In this document: piece after piece, positions 1 through 12,471 of the stretch | Position numbering within the stretch: the stretch's first letter is position 1 | Layout: each line of letters begins with the position of its first letter | Notes under the pieces: generated by a model | The model's input: only the letters and a program-made list of their open reading frames with translations | Told to the model about the DNA's origin: nothing | Database searches by the model: none | Source of the DNA: Ichthyophonus hoferi | Taxonomy: Eukaryota > Opisthokonta > Ichthyosporea > Ichthyophonida > Ichthyophonidae | Assembly: GCA_002751075.1 (NCBI GenBank) | Contig: NAOQ01000329.1 | Span: forward strand, 13,772-58,547 | Reading direction: 5' to 3' | Length of the DNA: 44,776 bases | Translations under genes and position numbers: made by a program

Positions 1-12
1 TACATACATACA

Positions 13-46
<34 letters not shown>

Positions 47-927
47 CATACATATATATTACCTATACATATACATATACATATCGATATACATATACAA
101 GTACATGTATGTGCATTCTCTTACTTACCTGCCTTATTTTGGTTAAGATTTTCAATTTTCAATATTGCTTATCACAAATCCAATTCATAGATTTAGATTT
201 TTAAAGTTATACTTATGATTAGGCTTAATCCTTTGTACTATGAATGAGTAAGGTTTTAAGACAAGGGTTACCCTGTCTTAGAGCAATACTTAATCTTTTT
301 TCAGGATCAGTTTGAGATTTTAGTGGCTGATATATCATTGTATTATAGTTATTATCTTGCAGTGTTACGGTTGTTATTTTACTCCAATGTGGTTATTATC
401 CTACTGTGCTGTAGTTATTTTCTGACTGTAGCATAGTTATTATTTAACTGTATTATAGCTATTGTCTGACTATATTATAGATTTTATCTAATTTGTTCTG
501 AACGGCTGCTGACGAGTACAAATAGGAAAGTAAAATAATAAAAAAGCATTTGTATTCTATCTTACTTCAGAACTATATATATCAGCCCTGTTACAGGGAT
601 AGACTTTTATACTCACAAAATATAATATACTATATATGAATAATTGCCAACGTATCATTATTTAATTATAGCTACAATTTGGTTGACCTGATGTAAATGT
701 AACTGTATTTGATAGCCCGTTATACACATAAAATATAATATACCATATAAAGACGGATTAGCAACTTATAATGAATCAATTATTTAATTATATCCAACTA
801 TTTGGATACTTGTATACGTAACTATATTTTATAATCTGTGTACCAGATCAAAAGAAAAAATAAATCACATGGTATCTTCCAGATTTTTCTCCATTTCTTT
901 TATAATATTAATTAATTAATTTTACAG
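1..927. repeat. Repeat-rich 5' flank or intron of MTHFR
   Basis: No coding exon is visible here. Positions 1-60 are a (TACA)n microsatellite. Positions about 330-485 hold a diverged tandem array of roughly 28-bp units built on a core like ACTGTATTATAGTTATTAT. Positions about 613-835 are two diverged copies of a unit of about 110 bp; both share AAATATAATATAC and then TATTTAATTATA. The MTHFR exon starting at 928 has a normal acceptor (TTTTACAG), so this stretch is probably an intron. The exons for the first 90 or so MTHFR residues would lie left of the window. Confidence 0.6.
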
Positions 928-3900
928 GGGGGCTGGGGGAGGGAATCCTGGAGATATTAATGGCGTTTGCAGTTCCATGGGAGTAGCCAGTGCTCTGTGT
1001 AATCAGACAGGAGTGGATACAATGCTTCATATGACGTGTGCAAACTTTACTAAGGTTAGGGATGTAATATCTGTAATGGCTATTACTACTGTTATTGTTA
1101 TTGCTAGTTACTAGAGTTAATGTTATTATTATTATTAATTATTACTATTATTATTATTATTATTCTTACTATTACTATTATTATTATTATTATTCTTATT
1201 ATTATCATTATTATTATCATTATTATGCATATTACTCTATAAACTAATAACACAATTACAATAAATATCTCATAAACAATACCCAGGTATAGACAGTAAT
1301 ACAGTAATAACTAAAGAAAAAAATACATATTAACACAATCTTTTAACCTTTTAATAGGACGAAATCACTTGCTTTTTAAAGATAGCCAAAGAGCATGGTA
1401 TTCAAAACATTCTTGCCCTCCGGGGAGGTATGTGTATATGATATAACTATAACTATAACTATAACTATTATTCACCACACGGTCAATTTACTATAACTGA
1501 AAAAATAATGGTCTTCCGTAAACCAACCACCTATACCTCCTCAGATATGTATATGTATCTGTATATTGACATACGTCTGGGAAACTGTAAATATGATCGT
1601 TGGCTGTTGCCTTTGTTATTTATAAATTATATTGATGATATTGGTTAGGAATCATTTATACAAACATACACGCATATATATATATATATATAATATACAC
1701 ACCATTCTATCTAACCATATTACTACTTTACCCTATTCCAAGATGCCAGTCCAGGAGAGGAATGGCATGCAATTAAAGACGGCTTCTCCTATGCTGTAGA
1801 CCTAGTTCGCCATATACGTCAGGAGTTTGGGGATTTCTTTGGCGTTTGTGTAGCTGGTATGTAGTGGATATAATGTGATAGAGTAAGGTATAGTATAGCA
1901 GAGTATAGTATGTAATATGATATAGTATGATATAGTATGGTGTAGTGTTAATATAGTATAGTATGTAATCTAATATGGTAAAGTAGAGTATGGTAGAGTA
2001 TAGTTAAGTATAGTTGAGTATAGTATGCAATGCGATATGGTATAGTAGAGTATAGTAGAATATAGTATGTAATAAAATGTAGTATCATAGGGTATAGTAT
2101 GTAATAAAATGTAGTATCATAGTATCATAGGGTATAGTGTGTAATAAAATGTAGTATCATAGGGTATAGTGTGTAATAAAATGTAGTATCATAGGGTATA
2201 GTATGTAGTAAAATGTAGTATCATTGGGTATAGTATGTAATATGATATAGTCTGGTAGAGTTTAATATAGTAAGTGATATGATGTAGTATAGTAGAGTAT
2301 AGTATGCAATACAGCAATAATCTTATTGGTTGTTCTTTCTTATACTTTTAAAAATATACGTGAATTCATAATAGAAAAACAATATTTGTGTTTGGTTTTA
2401 TGTCTTCTATAAATGAAATGAAAAGCTAATAGTATAGGTAATAGAGCAATAGATAATATTATGATATTATAGGAAATGTTCATATAATATGGTATATGGT
2501 TGGGGGTATAGGCTATCCTAATGGGCATCCTGACTGTGAGTCATATGAAGAAGACTTACAACATCTGAAGGAAAAGGTAGACGCTGGTGCTGATTTTATT
2601 ATCACCCAGGTATGTATGGGGTTAGGGGGAGGGGAAGGGACAGGAAGAGAAGGAGCAGAGGAAGGAAAGGGAAAGAGGGATATGTTGTAATAATATCATA
2701 CAATATAGTATATTATCATACCATATATTATATATTATAATACAACACAATAAATTATAATACAGTTTAATATGATATAATAAAATATCATATACTGTAA
2801 TATAATATAATATATACATATTATCTACCTATGATTGGAGAATACATACCTCCATACATACCTCTACACTAATGTATTAATCACGAAAATCACACTCCCA
2901 TTATAAACCTGCATTGTGATGTTCGTTTTTATCTTTTTCTTTCTACCTCTATGCACCCTTTTGCCTAACCTACTTACTCCTTTATTTTCTCTCTCATCAC
3001 TCATTTGTTACTTATATTTCCTTATCTTCTACCACCCTCTCCTTCCCTTCCTCTTTTCCTTCCTTCCCTCTCTAGTTAATCCTAGAAGCTAGTGTATTTA
3101 TACAGTATGTAGCGGACCTTAGGGCCATAGGGATAACCTGCCCTGTCCTACCCGGGATATTACCTATTCAAGAATATGCTTCTCTAAACCACCTCACTAA
3201 ACTATCACGTGTGACAATCCCCCAATCAATGCTTGACCAATTAGAGGCGGTCAAGGATGATGATAGGGCCATTAGAGATCTAGGCATAACATTAGCTGTT
3301 GATATGTGTAGGTGCGTGATGTTGTAGTTAGGTGTACTAATATGTAGATTTATAGGTATATGTATATGTATAGGGTTATGTATATAGATTTGTACATAAA
3401 TATTTATTTACAGGTGTAATGCTTGATAATCTATATATCTATACGTTTTTATATATATATCTGTGTGCATGTGTGACTATATATTTTCAGTTGAGAGAAA
3501 GGGAACAAATACACTATTATACTAACAGAAAGCCATATATATATAGAAAACCAAAGAGATGCAATGAAAGAGTATGAAGGAGAGCGGTTTAGTAAAAGAA
3601 ATAGGTGGTATAATAGAAATATATATGCCCTAATGCAATAAGGGTGGCCACAGGGAGGTAATTGAGCAAGGATCTGCCCCAGGTATTCATGTGTATACAT
3701 TAAACCGTGAATATGCTACAATGGAGATTATAAAGAGAATGGGTAGGTAGGGGGAGGAGAAGGAAGATAAAGTAGATGTGTTATTATTATTATTATTATT
3801 ATTATTATCTTCCAAATATATACACATGCACTTTCTCTTACGTTATATTCAGTATTAAAGTCAATATTACAAGGATAACCTAATAGGTCTAGACATGGAG

Positions 3901-6900
3901 CTACTCAGAGGGAGGACAATACTTTAATAATTTAATTGAAAGGGATTGCTCATCATAATGGATCAATAACAACAAAAGATATGGAGCTTTTAACCCAATA
4001 GAGAGGCAAGAAATAAACAGCATAAATAAGTTTAAAACGAGAAGGCATGAAAAAGGAGAGAGAAGGTTTGGTAAGATATAAAGGAACTACTGCTATATAT
4101 ATATGCATGTGTAGGTGGTAGGATGGATGTGATATGGTTAGTAATAATTGATTATGGTGAATAACAGGCCTACATGATGGGACTGAGACTAGGAAGCGTA
4201 CTTTGCCCTGGTAAGTAAATTGATTATAACCAGTCAGGTTTCATCAAGCTGTAATTGGGCCAATGACAAACCAATACATTAAATTCAGATCAATGAAATC
4301 ATAATTTGATATTTTATTATTTTTATATATTTCTATTATCCAATCTACTATGCGCTTCAACTTTCTTTTTATCTTAGTCTCTGCTTTGATTATTTCACTA
4401 TCTATGATATTTCTCAAATGATAATTAATGATGATATGACAATTAATGAAATAATAATATAATTAATGATATATACACATTTTTTTCCTTTCTCTTCTTT
4501 TTTCAACACCAACACCCATATATCTATCTGTATATCTATCTAGCTATTTCTCTATTTCTATTTCTCTATCTATTTATTTATATATCTATTTGTCTATTTA
4601 TCTACCTTTCTCTTTATCTATCTATTTAGCTAGCTATTTTTCTATCTCTGTTTATCTATCTATTTGTCTATCTATTTTTTTATTTATCCATCTATTTGTC
4701 TATCTATTTACTTTTCTCTTTATCTATCTATCTATCTAGCTAGCTCGCTATTTCTCTATCTCTATTTGTCTATTTATATATATCTCTATCTATCTATCTA
4801 TTTATCTATCTATTTGTCTATCTATCTATCTACCTGTTTATTTATCTATCTATTTATCCATCCAACCATCAATCTATCTATCTATCTATCTATATATAAC
4901 ATTTATTTTTCTTACCAGGCGCAAGCTTAACAACAATCACCGTCGGACCACTGAAGATGTTCGTCCTATATTCTGGGTAAGAACTACCTCACCCTCCGTC
5001 GACTATCCCACTCTTCTAGTACCTTGCCTAGCGTTTACTTTTATACTTAATATATATATATACTCACACCCACTTATATATGCACATATACATATATACA
5101 CACATATATATATGTAAATCTACACACATGCACATATACACACACACATATATATGTAAACCTACACACATGCACATATATACACACACATATACATATA
5201 CATACATGCATACACCCACATACTTGTTTGCCATAGGCCACGCGTCCTCGGTCCTATGTCCTGCGTACTATGGACTGGGATGAATTCCCTAATGGTCGGT
5301 GGGGTGATTCCTCTTCACCCGCCTATGGCGAGTTAAAAGACCACCATATCTTTAATTACCACGTGTCTGCTGATAGGCTAAGGGCTATGTGGGGGGAGAT
5401 CATTACTGGTTGGCCTGATATTGCGGAGGTATGATTGGTCCACTATCATTTTAAATTTAATAATTGGTTCTCCCTTATTTTGTTGTTTTCTGATTGGTTT
5501 GGCATGCTGTGATTCATAATATAATTCTTTTTTTCTCAATATTTTTCTTTCTCTCTATCTCTCTTCTTTTTGCAATTCTGATTTTTTTGCTAACCTTTAT
5601 TTGGACCAAAGGATCTAGATTTACCATTAGTTGACTTTAATGATAAATGATAAGAGAATTTTTTTATTTATTTAAGATTTTAAAACTTTTAAATTTGGTT
5701 TGCAAAAACCTGAATATTATGAAAGGACTTCTTACTAATAACCGCAGTCCATTATATTCCACTTAAAATAAAAACTAATTAGTTAATTAATATATTAGTT
5801 AATTGGTATTTCTTGTGAATTGTACCATTACTTCTTTTTAAATACTCAACCTGGTGATTGGAGGAATACATATATATACATATATGTACACCTAAATATA
5901 AGATGACTAGAATAAAATGATTGAGAAATACTATGAAGCAGAGACCAGACCATACATTATAATTTTAAAATTGATTAGTATTCACCAGAATAACCAAGTT
6001 ATTTTAAAATTTTATTACACCAATTACATTAATAAACTTGAATATATGTTATCATTTTTTTTTTAACATATCATATATCTTTGCCCCTATTTATGGCATT
6101 CTCCCACTCAATTATTTTCTTCTTTTACTTTTCCCTAATTGGTTCTTTATCATGTATTGGTTTGTTATTTGTTTAAGGATAGTATCGTGTCGTATCCTAT
6201 CCTATCCTAACCCATCATATCTCCAATTGGTTATTTATCAGGTGTTAGTTCGTTATCTTTCCAAGGATGCAGCTGTTACCATTACACCTTGGAATGATGT
6301 CCCCTTGGCGCTTGAGTCTTCCCTTGTATGTTAGAACAATCAATTTAGCGTGTTTTGTTGCGATTCATTAGTATAATATAGTATTTTATTGTATTGGACT
6401 CTGGTTTATTATATTTTTAGTATAGTATAGTAGTATATTGTATTGCATTACATTATATAGTATAGTATAGTATAGTCTTATATTATATAATATTGCGTAG
6501 TATAGTATTGCACTATATTGTGTTGTGTTGTATTATATTGTATTATATTGTATTGTATTGTATTACATTTTATTGGACCGTGCGGTATTGTTCTTTATTA
6601 TTTTATATTACATTATCTTATATTATATTATATTATATCGTATTATATTATTTTCTTATTTTCATTTTGTTTTTATGTAATATAGTGTATTGTCTTGCAT
6701 TGTCTTGCATTGTCTTGTATTGTATTATATATTCACTGCAATATACTTATATTATATTATATTATATTAGGTTATAATTTATGATATCATATTGTATTGT
6801 ATAACATGGTATATTATCTTACCAAATATACAGCATAACATAATATATCTTATAATATTCTATAGCAAAACATCTTTTATCATACTGTATACACTAATAT

Positions 6901-9900
6901 ACATATATATATACATGCATACATGTTCAACATAAATGTAAATACTAAATGAAGCCCCAAGTAAATAGTAGATATAAAAACAACAACAGCATGGAAAGGT
7001 ATATATATATATATACAGGATATATTCTTAAACATACACCTTTTTTTTTTTTTTTCCAGATTATCAATCATTTGAAATTAGTGAACCGGTATGGCATCCT
7101 TACTATTAACAGTCAACCTGCTGTCAATGGTGCGCGTTCTACTGATAAGATATTTGGATGGGGGGGAGAAGGAGGATATGTATACCAGAAGGTATAGTAG
7201 TGCAGTGTGGTGCATATTATATCATATTATATCATATTGTAACATACTATGTCATATTATGTCATATAAATATGTATACCAAAAAGCATGCAAGGTAATG
7301 TGGTGCTGGAATAGATAGACAACCATTGTTATAGTATTTGTTCTTATTATTTTATGTTTCGTCATATTATATCATGTTATGTCATACTATATTATCCTAC
7401 ATCATACTATATTATTTTATATTATACTATATTATATTATATTATACCATATAATACTATATCATGCTATGTTATACGTTATTATACTATATTATGCTAT
7501 ATACTAATATATTATATTTTATTATACCATATTATATGCTATCATACTATACTATATTTTATTATTTTATGCTATATTCTAACATAACATACTGTATTGT
7601 ATTATAGAATATACTATATTATAACATATCATACTATATTAAATTATAACGTACCATATTATGCTATATCGTACCATATTATTATATTCCGTCATACTAT
7701 ATTATATAATATTATATTATACTAGCTTATATTCTATCGCACAATATCATATTCTATCATACCATAGCATATTATATGTATTACTACTAACGTAAAATAA
7801 GCATTTCTAGCATGACATTGGATAACTGGGTTGATTTCTAGTTGTAGGTACTATATAAATATATGGTCCGTATTTTTGATACTACTTGAAAATGTTATAC
7901 TATTATGTTTTAATAATATTTTACTGGTATGATAGTAATATTATACTATTATACTAGTATATCATAATAATATTGTACTAACATATTACTCTACTATTAA
8001 ATACGTATTATTATATACATATAGCCATAATTCTATCAAGTATATGCCCTTGCATAAATATTGACATCCATCTACAACATATATCTACAACATACATCTA
8101 TATTTATATACATATGGGTTTACTTCCGTAGTTAATTATATATATCCAATAGCAGATACATATATAACAGATCTATAACTTAATTTAATTAATTCTCTTT
8201 TCAAGGCCTACATTGAATTCTTCATTAGCGCTGAAAATATGATAAAATTACTAGAGGTATTGGAAGGGTTCCCACACGTGACCTACATAGCAACTAATAA
8301 GGAGGTGGGATTTGTATGCATGTGTATTGTATGTATTTATATATAGATATCCTCCAATCGTATTATTTATCTTTCACATACATTGACTGGAATATCGGTA
8401 ATCCGTTGCAATGATTTTATCTTTATTTATTTATACCATCTTACATATTCAGTTTAATCCGCATTCCGTTTCACTGAAAAACATGCGTTTAGAATAGTAT
8501 AATCTAACCAGTACGTTTGAAATAAGATATCTTGTTTTTTTTTCTCACTATAGTCCATCACCTGACATGCGACATTTTCAGGAAAATGCATGAAAATAAA
8601 GAAAGGGTTTGTTTACCTTACATTTTTTCCATTTCAACATTTCCTATACCCAAAGCCCAATCCTATTGATTTTTATACGATTGCTATAATCCAGACCAAT
8701 GTCATATAACTTCAATGTTCATTACATTCTATTTCTCCTCATGTTACTCGCTTCCCCAACGTCATCTTCCCTATCAATCAAACGTTTCATTCATTTTATT
8801 TCTTCCACACCGATCGTTATCCATTTGAAACATTTTCATTTATACTTTTACATATTATAATCCCAATAAACAATATAATAAAAGCATAAAATGAACTAGG
8901 ATTTGAGCTTTAACATAGTTCAATCAGATACGTTTATTACTTCTTATAAGACAATGCGGTGATATGTATAGGGCAAAGAGCAACGTAATATCGATAAGGA
9001 TATTCCGATGGCTGTCACCTGGGGCGTATTTCCTAATAAGGAAGTCATCCAGCCCACTGTTGTAGACCCAATTAGTTTCCGTTATTGGAAGGTGTGTATA
9101 TTATAATATGCTATGCTATGTTATAAGATAGGGTAGGTAGGTAAAGATGGGGTTGGTTATGTTATGTTATGTGTTGTTTTGTTTTGCTATGCTCTGTTAT
9201 GTTGTGTTGTTTGGCTTCGTTTTTATTATGCTCTATTACGTCTTACTTTATTTTGCTATGTTATTTTATGTTATGCTACGTTATAGTATGTTATATTATG
9301 TTGTTTTTTAGGATGTTATGTTATATCTTGTTATGTTGCTATGTAATGTTATATTATGTTATATTAGACATACATGCACATATATTTACTTAGAAGATTA
9401 TAAATATGTCTCCTATTGTAAAATGATCGTATATGGCTACCTTTTAAATATTAGGCTTACATATTTATATAATTATAATATAATATAATATAATATAATA
9501 TAATATATACCATATACCATATACCATATAACATAACATATAACATACCATATACTCTATGGCATATAATATGCAAGATTTAACATAAAATAACATATAG
9601 CATATAACATAATAAATATCATATAGCACATAACATAGAACATGCGATTTATAACATCTAACATATACCACAACATGAAGGATGAAGCCTTTGCTCTGTG
9701 GAGTCGTTGGGCCCACTTATACAAGGAAGCGAGCTTGTCACGTACTACAGTAGAGAATATAAGAGACAACTGGTGGCTAATGTGTTTGATTGACAACGAC
9801 TACATACACTCCAATCTCTTTGATGTGTTTACAGCCTATATTGCAAGGTGGGGATTGGGTGTTTTTATTTTTAAGGTTTTAAGTTATATAAATTTTCATT

Positions 9901-10563
9901 ATCATATTCACTCCAATCTCTTTGACGTGTTTACAGTCTATATTTCAAAGTGAGATTGGATGTTTTCAAATTTAGAAAAAAAAATCATTTGTTTTTTTCC
10001 AACTTACATATAATTGTATTAATATGTAATAGAAAATATCACAGGAAACTTGATAATTATGTATTCAATGAATAGCATTGAAAGTCATGCATATGTTTTT
10101 TTTTATATTCATAGTGTTACTAATAAGGAAAAAGTATGTTTTATAGTAGTTTTTAAAAGTTCTATTACTGTTTAGATTTTAATGTGGTGTTTAGATTTTA
10201 ATGTGGTGCTAAAATTTAAATAACCCCTGGTTTATATTCTATATCCCAGCTATATATGTGGGGTAAGCTCTTACTGGACAACTCCTAGATATTCAATCAA
10301 TAATAAGGCGTGCTTATATTTCACAGATTATATAATATCTTATATTATATTATAATATATTATACTAGATATATGTCACTGTCTTTACCAATACAATAGT
10401 CTATATATATATATATTCCTGTGTGTTATAGATCACCCAGCTACATGGCACCAATGCAATCACATTACGCACATTAACTAACCAATACCTTTACCCAATC
10501 ATAGGTATGGCTATGAAGCACCTCTACCAGTTCATGCAGAGGGTGCCAAGACGCCGTAGCTGA
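928..10563 (+). CDS. MTHFR: Methylenetetrahydrofolate reductase (5'-partial, about 15 exons)
   Basis: MTHFR reduces 5,10-methylene-THF to 5-methyl-THF with FAD and NADPH in the cytosol, feeding methionine synthesis. Exons read as 928-1054, 1358-1427, 1743-1856, 2512-2609, 3076-3311, 3654-3742, 4168-4210, 4919-4976, 5237-5428, 6242-6325, 7060-7191, 8206-8304, 8972-9091, 9681-9847 (or 9875) and 10432-10563. The catalytic barrel shows [57 protein letters not shown] and [10 protein letters not shown]. The eukaryote-specific, SAM-binding regulatory half shows [72 protein letters not shown] and a tail with LIDNDY. All phases join. The N-terminal 90 or so residues are missing, presumably outside the window. 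The last junction is ambiguous. A donor at 9848 (phase 2) gives a 15-residue tail ending near 10479. A weaker donor at 9876 (phase 0) joins a 43-codon frame ending MQRVPRRRS at 10563. Family identity is certain; the exact C-terminus is not. Confidence 0.95.
1110..1230. repeat. (TTA)n microsatellite in an MTHFR intron
   Basis: Imperfect TTA/TTAC trinucleotide run inside the first visible intron. A shorter (TTA)n lies at 3780-3808. Confidence 0.85.
1860..2310. repeat. GTATAGTATGTAATAAAATG minisatellite
   Basis: Most of this MTHFR intron is a degenerate TATAG-type array. Its core, about 2065-2230, consists of roughly five near-identical units of about 33 bp carrying GTAATAAAATGTAGTATCAT followed by AGGGTATA. 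High identity between neighbouring units points to recent expansion. Confidence 0.85.
4520..4900. repeat. (CTAT)n / (TATC)n microsatellite
   Basis: About 380 bp of imperfect CTAT repeat immediately upstream of the MTHFR exon at 4919. It yields only repetitive, meaningless reading frames. Confidence 0.9.
5045..5215. repeat. (CA/TA) mixed microsatellite
   Basis: CACATATA-type repeat in the MTHFR intron before the exon at 5237. Three units of about 50 bp (ACACATGCACATATA core) are recognisable. Confidence 0.8.
6410..7780. repeat. TATTA/TATTG pentamer arrays flanking one MTHFR exon
   Basis: Two introns (about 6410-6870 and 7205-7780) are largely degenerate pentanucleotide satellite of TATTA/TATTG and ATTAT/CATAC types. 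The MTHFR exon at 7060-7191 sits between them. Open frames here encode only monotonous Y/I/L strings and are not genes. Confidence 0.8.
9100..9640. repeat. TTATG and AATAT/ACATA pentamer arrays
   Basis: About 9100-9370 is a TTATG-type degenerate pentamer array. About 9470-9640 is an AATAT then ACATA array. Both lie in the intron between the MTHFR exons at 8972-9091 and 9681. Confidence 0.8.
9803..9957 (+). repeat. Tandem duplication of the 3' end of an MTHFR exon
   Basis: About 50 bp starting CACTCCAATCTCTTTGA (9808 onward) recur at about 9909-9957 with a few substitutions. The duplicated piece includes the end of the exon, its donor site and the first intron bases. The copy reads [13 protein letters not shown], against [13 protein letters not shown] in the original. 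The copy's donor (GTGAGA) fits the consensus better than the original's (GTGGGG). Confidence 0.85.
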
Positions 10564-11585
10564 ATGATAATTGTCCAATAAGATAGTTTTATATTAATTA
10601 TACTATTGTGCTAGAGCCAATGATTCTTTAAGAATTAGTTTAGCTTCTACATTACTGTCTTGCCTATTAAACTACTAGGTTGGTCAATTATATTTTCATT
10701 AAAGTTTTAGTTGCACAGGTTGGATTGGCTATATTTAAATATCATACCCCACATTGTTATAATCTCATAATAGCACCATATTCCTATCTTTGAATATAAT
10801 TGTTTTTATTGGTATTTTAAAATATTATAAAAATGCAAATAAAGTGGAGAGAGATTCAGGTTTTGATCCTATTATGTTATTTCACATCCTACCTATAATA
10901 TGGCAAAACATAATAAAACTGTAGTCCCGGTATATCTACACTAATCCTATGATATATCATGCCAAAATATACCATATCATACCATCTCTTAACATTGTTG
11001 TAATCCCATATAGTCCTAGTATATCTAACCTCTAATCATATAATATATCATACAATATACCATATCATGCTATATCTTACTATATCATGTTAGTTTTGTA
11101 ATTCCATTAGTCCTAATGTATCTCTCCTCTAATTCAATAATATATCATGTTAGTGTTGTAATCCTATATAGTCCCAGTATATCGACCCTGCAATCACATA
11201 ATCTGCAATTAAAGCCTCTCTCACAACATAGTGTATGACATATTTCTACCAATATGTTTGTTTGCATGTAGGATAGGAAGGGAAGGAGAGGGATTGAGGG
11301 GTGAAGGTATTTGGATTGTGTTGTATTATATTATTATTATCACTATTATTCTGATTAATATTAAACAACATACTGGGTTTATTTCTGGTCACCCTGTTCA
11401 CTAGTTATTAGAGTCAGGCTAAGGGTCTATTTCTTATACCCTATGCCTTATATCCAATAACTCATAGCCTATACCCCATCCCCCATCCCCTGTGTCCTAT
11501 ACCTTATATAAATAGCATTTAAGCAACCAGTGGAGATGACTGGGTGGCTAGAGTGGTTGTGATGATCTTGACCATTGCAGCCAAT
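10564..11585. other. Intergenic region between MTHFR and a minus-strand gene
   Basis: No gene is visible. About 10905-11210 carries four diverged, irregularly spaced copies of a segment resembling GTAATCCCATATAGTCC then AGTATATC and AATATATCAT. An AATAAA hexamer at 10838-10843, about 275 bp beyond the MTHFR stop, could serve as its polyadenylation signal. MTHFR and the next gene converge tail to tail here. Confidence 0.6.
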
Positions 11586-12206
11586 TTATTCATGGTTGCT
11601 GTAGTTGATTGAGGTGAAGAACTCCTGAAAACGCGTATTCAAAGTGACATCAGATTTTGCCAATACTTTTCTTGACTCTGTAATGAACTGATTGGCTTGA
11701 ACGTCCTTTTGTTGCATGTTTTGTTGTAGGGACATAATGACCTGATCACAGGATATTGTGCCAGTCATGCTTACCAGTGGTGCTATGACTGAGAAAGGAG
11801 AGAGGGTTGAAGAGGCTAGAATGGAAGGCTTTCTCAATCACTTGAAAAAATCTAATTGTCAAAGAATTGGATGGTACTATGACCTACGTCCGTAGTTAGC
11901 AGATTTAGTTGATTGAGGCCTTGTGGGGACCAATGCAGTATTTACAACTGCAGTGGCTTGCTTGTGTGGAAGTGTGGCCTTGGTGATGGCTGAGAGTGTA
12001 GAACCAATAGTTGACTGTGCAACATGCTCAAGTGTGAGTTGGATATCTGATGAGATAGCAACCAATTGCAAAGATTGTGCTGAGCTATATTCAGTAATAG
12101 CAAGAGTAGAGGCGTGACTTGAGAGTGGAAGCATGGCAAGGCTCAATAATGCTATTAGAAATAGGACTAGTATCAGGAATACTGTGTTGTAATGGGAAGT
12201 TGTCAT
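11586..12206 (-). CDS. Unrecognised small single-pass membrane or secreted protein
   Basis: I do not recognise this protein. The frame starting at 12206 begins MTTSHYN, then a strongly hydrophobic stretch (VFLILVLFLIALLSLAMLPL, residues about 9-28) that could be a signal anchor or signal peptide. A Ser/Thr/Ala-rich region follows to about residue 107. A short intron of about 50 bp (donor after NYGR near 11885, acceptor near 11834) would join in phase to a second frame. That part contains one Cys and a Gln-rich, helix-prone stretch (IMSLQQNMQQKDVQANQF) and ends in SINYSNHE. The stop codon at 11586-11588 overlaps a minus-strand AATAAA. An AG just before the ATG (TTACCAG) means the 5' end could instead be an internal exon. 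Open frames this long are rare in such AT-rich DNA, which supports coding, but no homology is evident. Confidence 0.5.
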
Positions 12207-12328
12207 CTGGTAACCTACGAACCAAAGTTTTCAATAATTCCTATTCAAGCTCATACTGTTGGTCAAGAGATAGAAGCGTTTAATTTTTTACTAGGTACTG
12301 TGTTGCATGTGTGATAACTACAATCTAG

Positions 12329-12471
12329 TTATGGCTGTGGATAAATAGTTATAGTATCCTTAATATTAAGAGAAGCAGCGCCAGATTTGACTAGTTGGAC
12401 CTTTAGTAAAGTATCTGGATTAATTACTTCACCCTCTTTAAGAACTATAGACAATATGAATACATCGAATT
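12329..12471 (-). CDS. Orphan 3'-terminal coding exon
   Basis: Read on the minus strand, a good acceptor (TATATTTCAG) is followed by 46 codons and TAA. They encode FDVFILSIVLKEGEVINPD then TLLKVQLVKSGAASLNIKD and a TITIYPQP end. The composition is protein-like and alternates as in beta strands; neighbouring DNA is not. The exon starts in phase 1. The nearest upstream minus-strand coding exon is 12948-13112 of the 5-phosphatase. That exon has internal GT sites in phase 1 that could splice here, giving an alternative C-terminus. It might instead be the last exon of an unrecognised gene. Confidence 0.45.

Noticed and set aside
3742-3746. MTHFR donor at 3747 after GGGTAG
   Set aside because: It would put the next exon into a frame with an immediate stop; the donor at 3743 joins KRM to [15 protein letters not shown] correctly.
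4664-5283. Frames of Ser/Ile/Tyr/Leu or His/Thr/Tyr repeats
   Set aside because: They come from (CTAT)n and (CACATATA)n microsatellites.
6493-7587. Open frames rich in Tyr, Ile, Leu and Cys
   Set aside because: They are translations of TATTA-type pentamer arrays in MTHFR introns; one frame only overlaps the true MTHFR exon at 7060-7191 out of phase.
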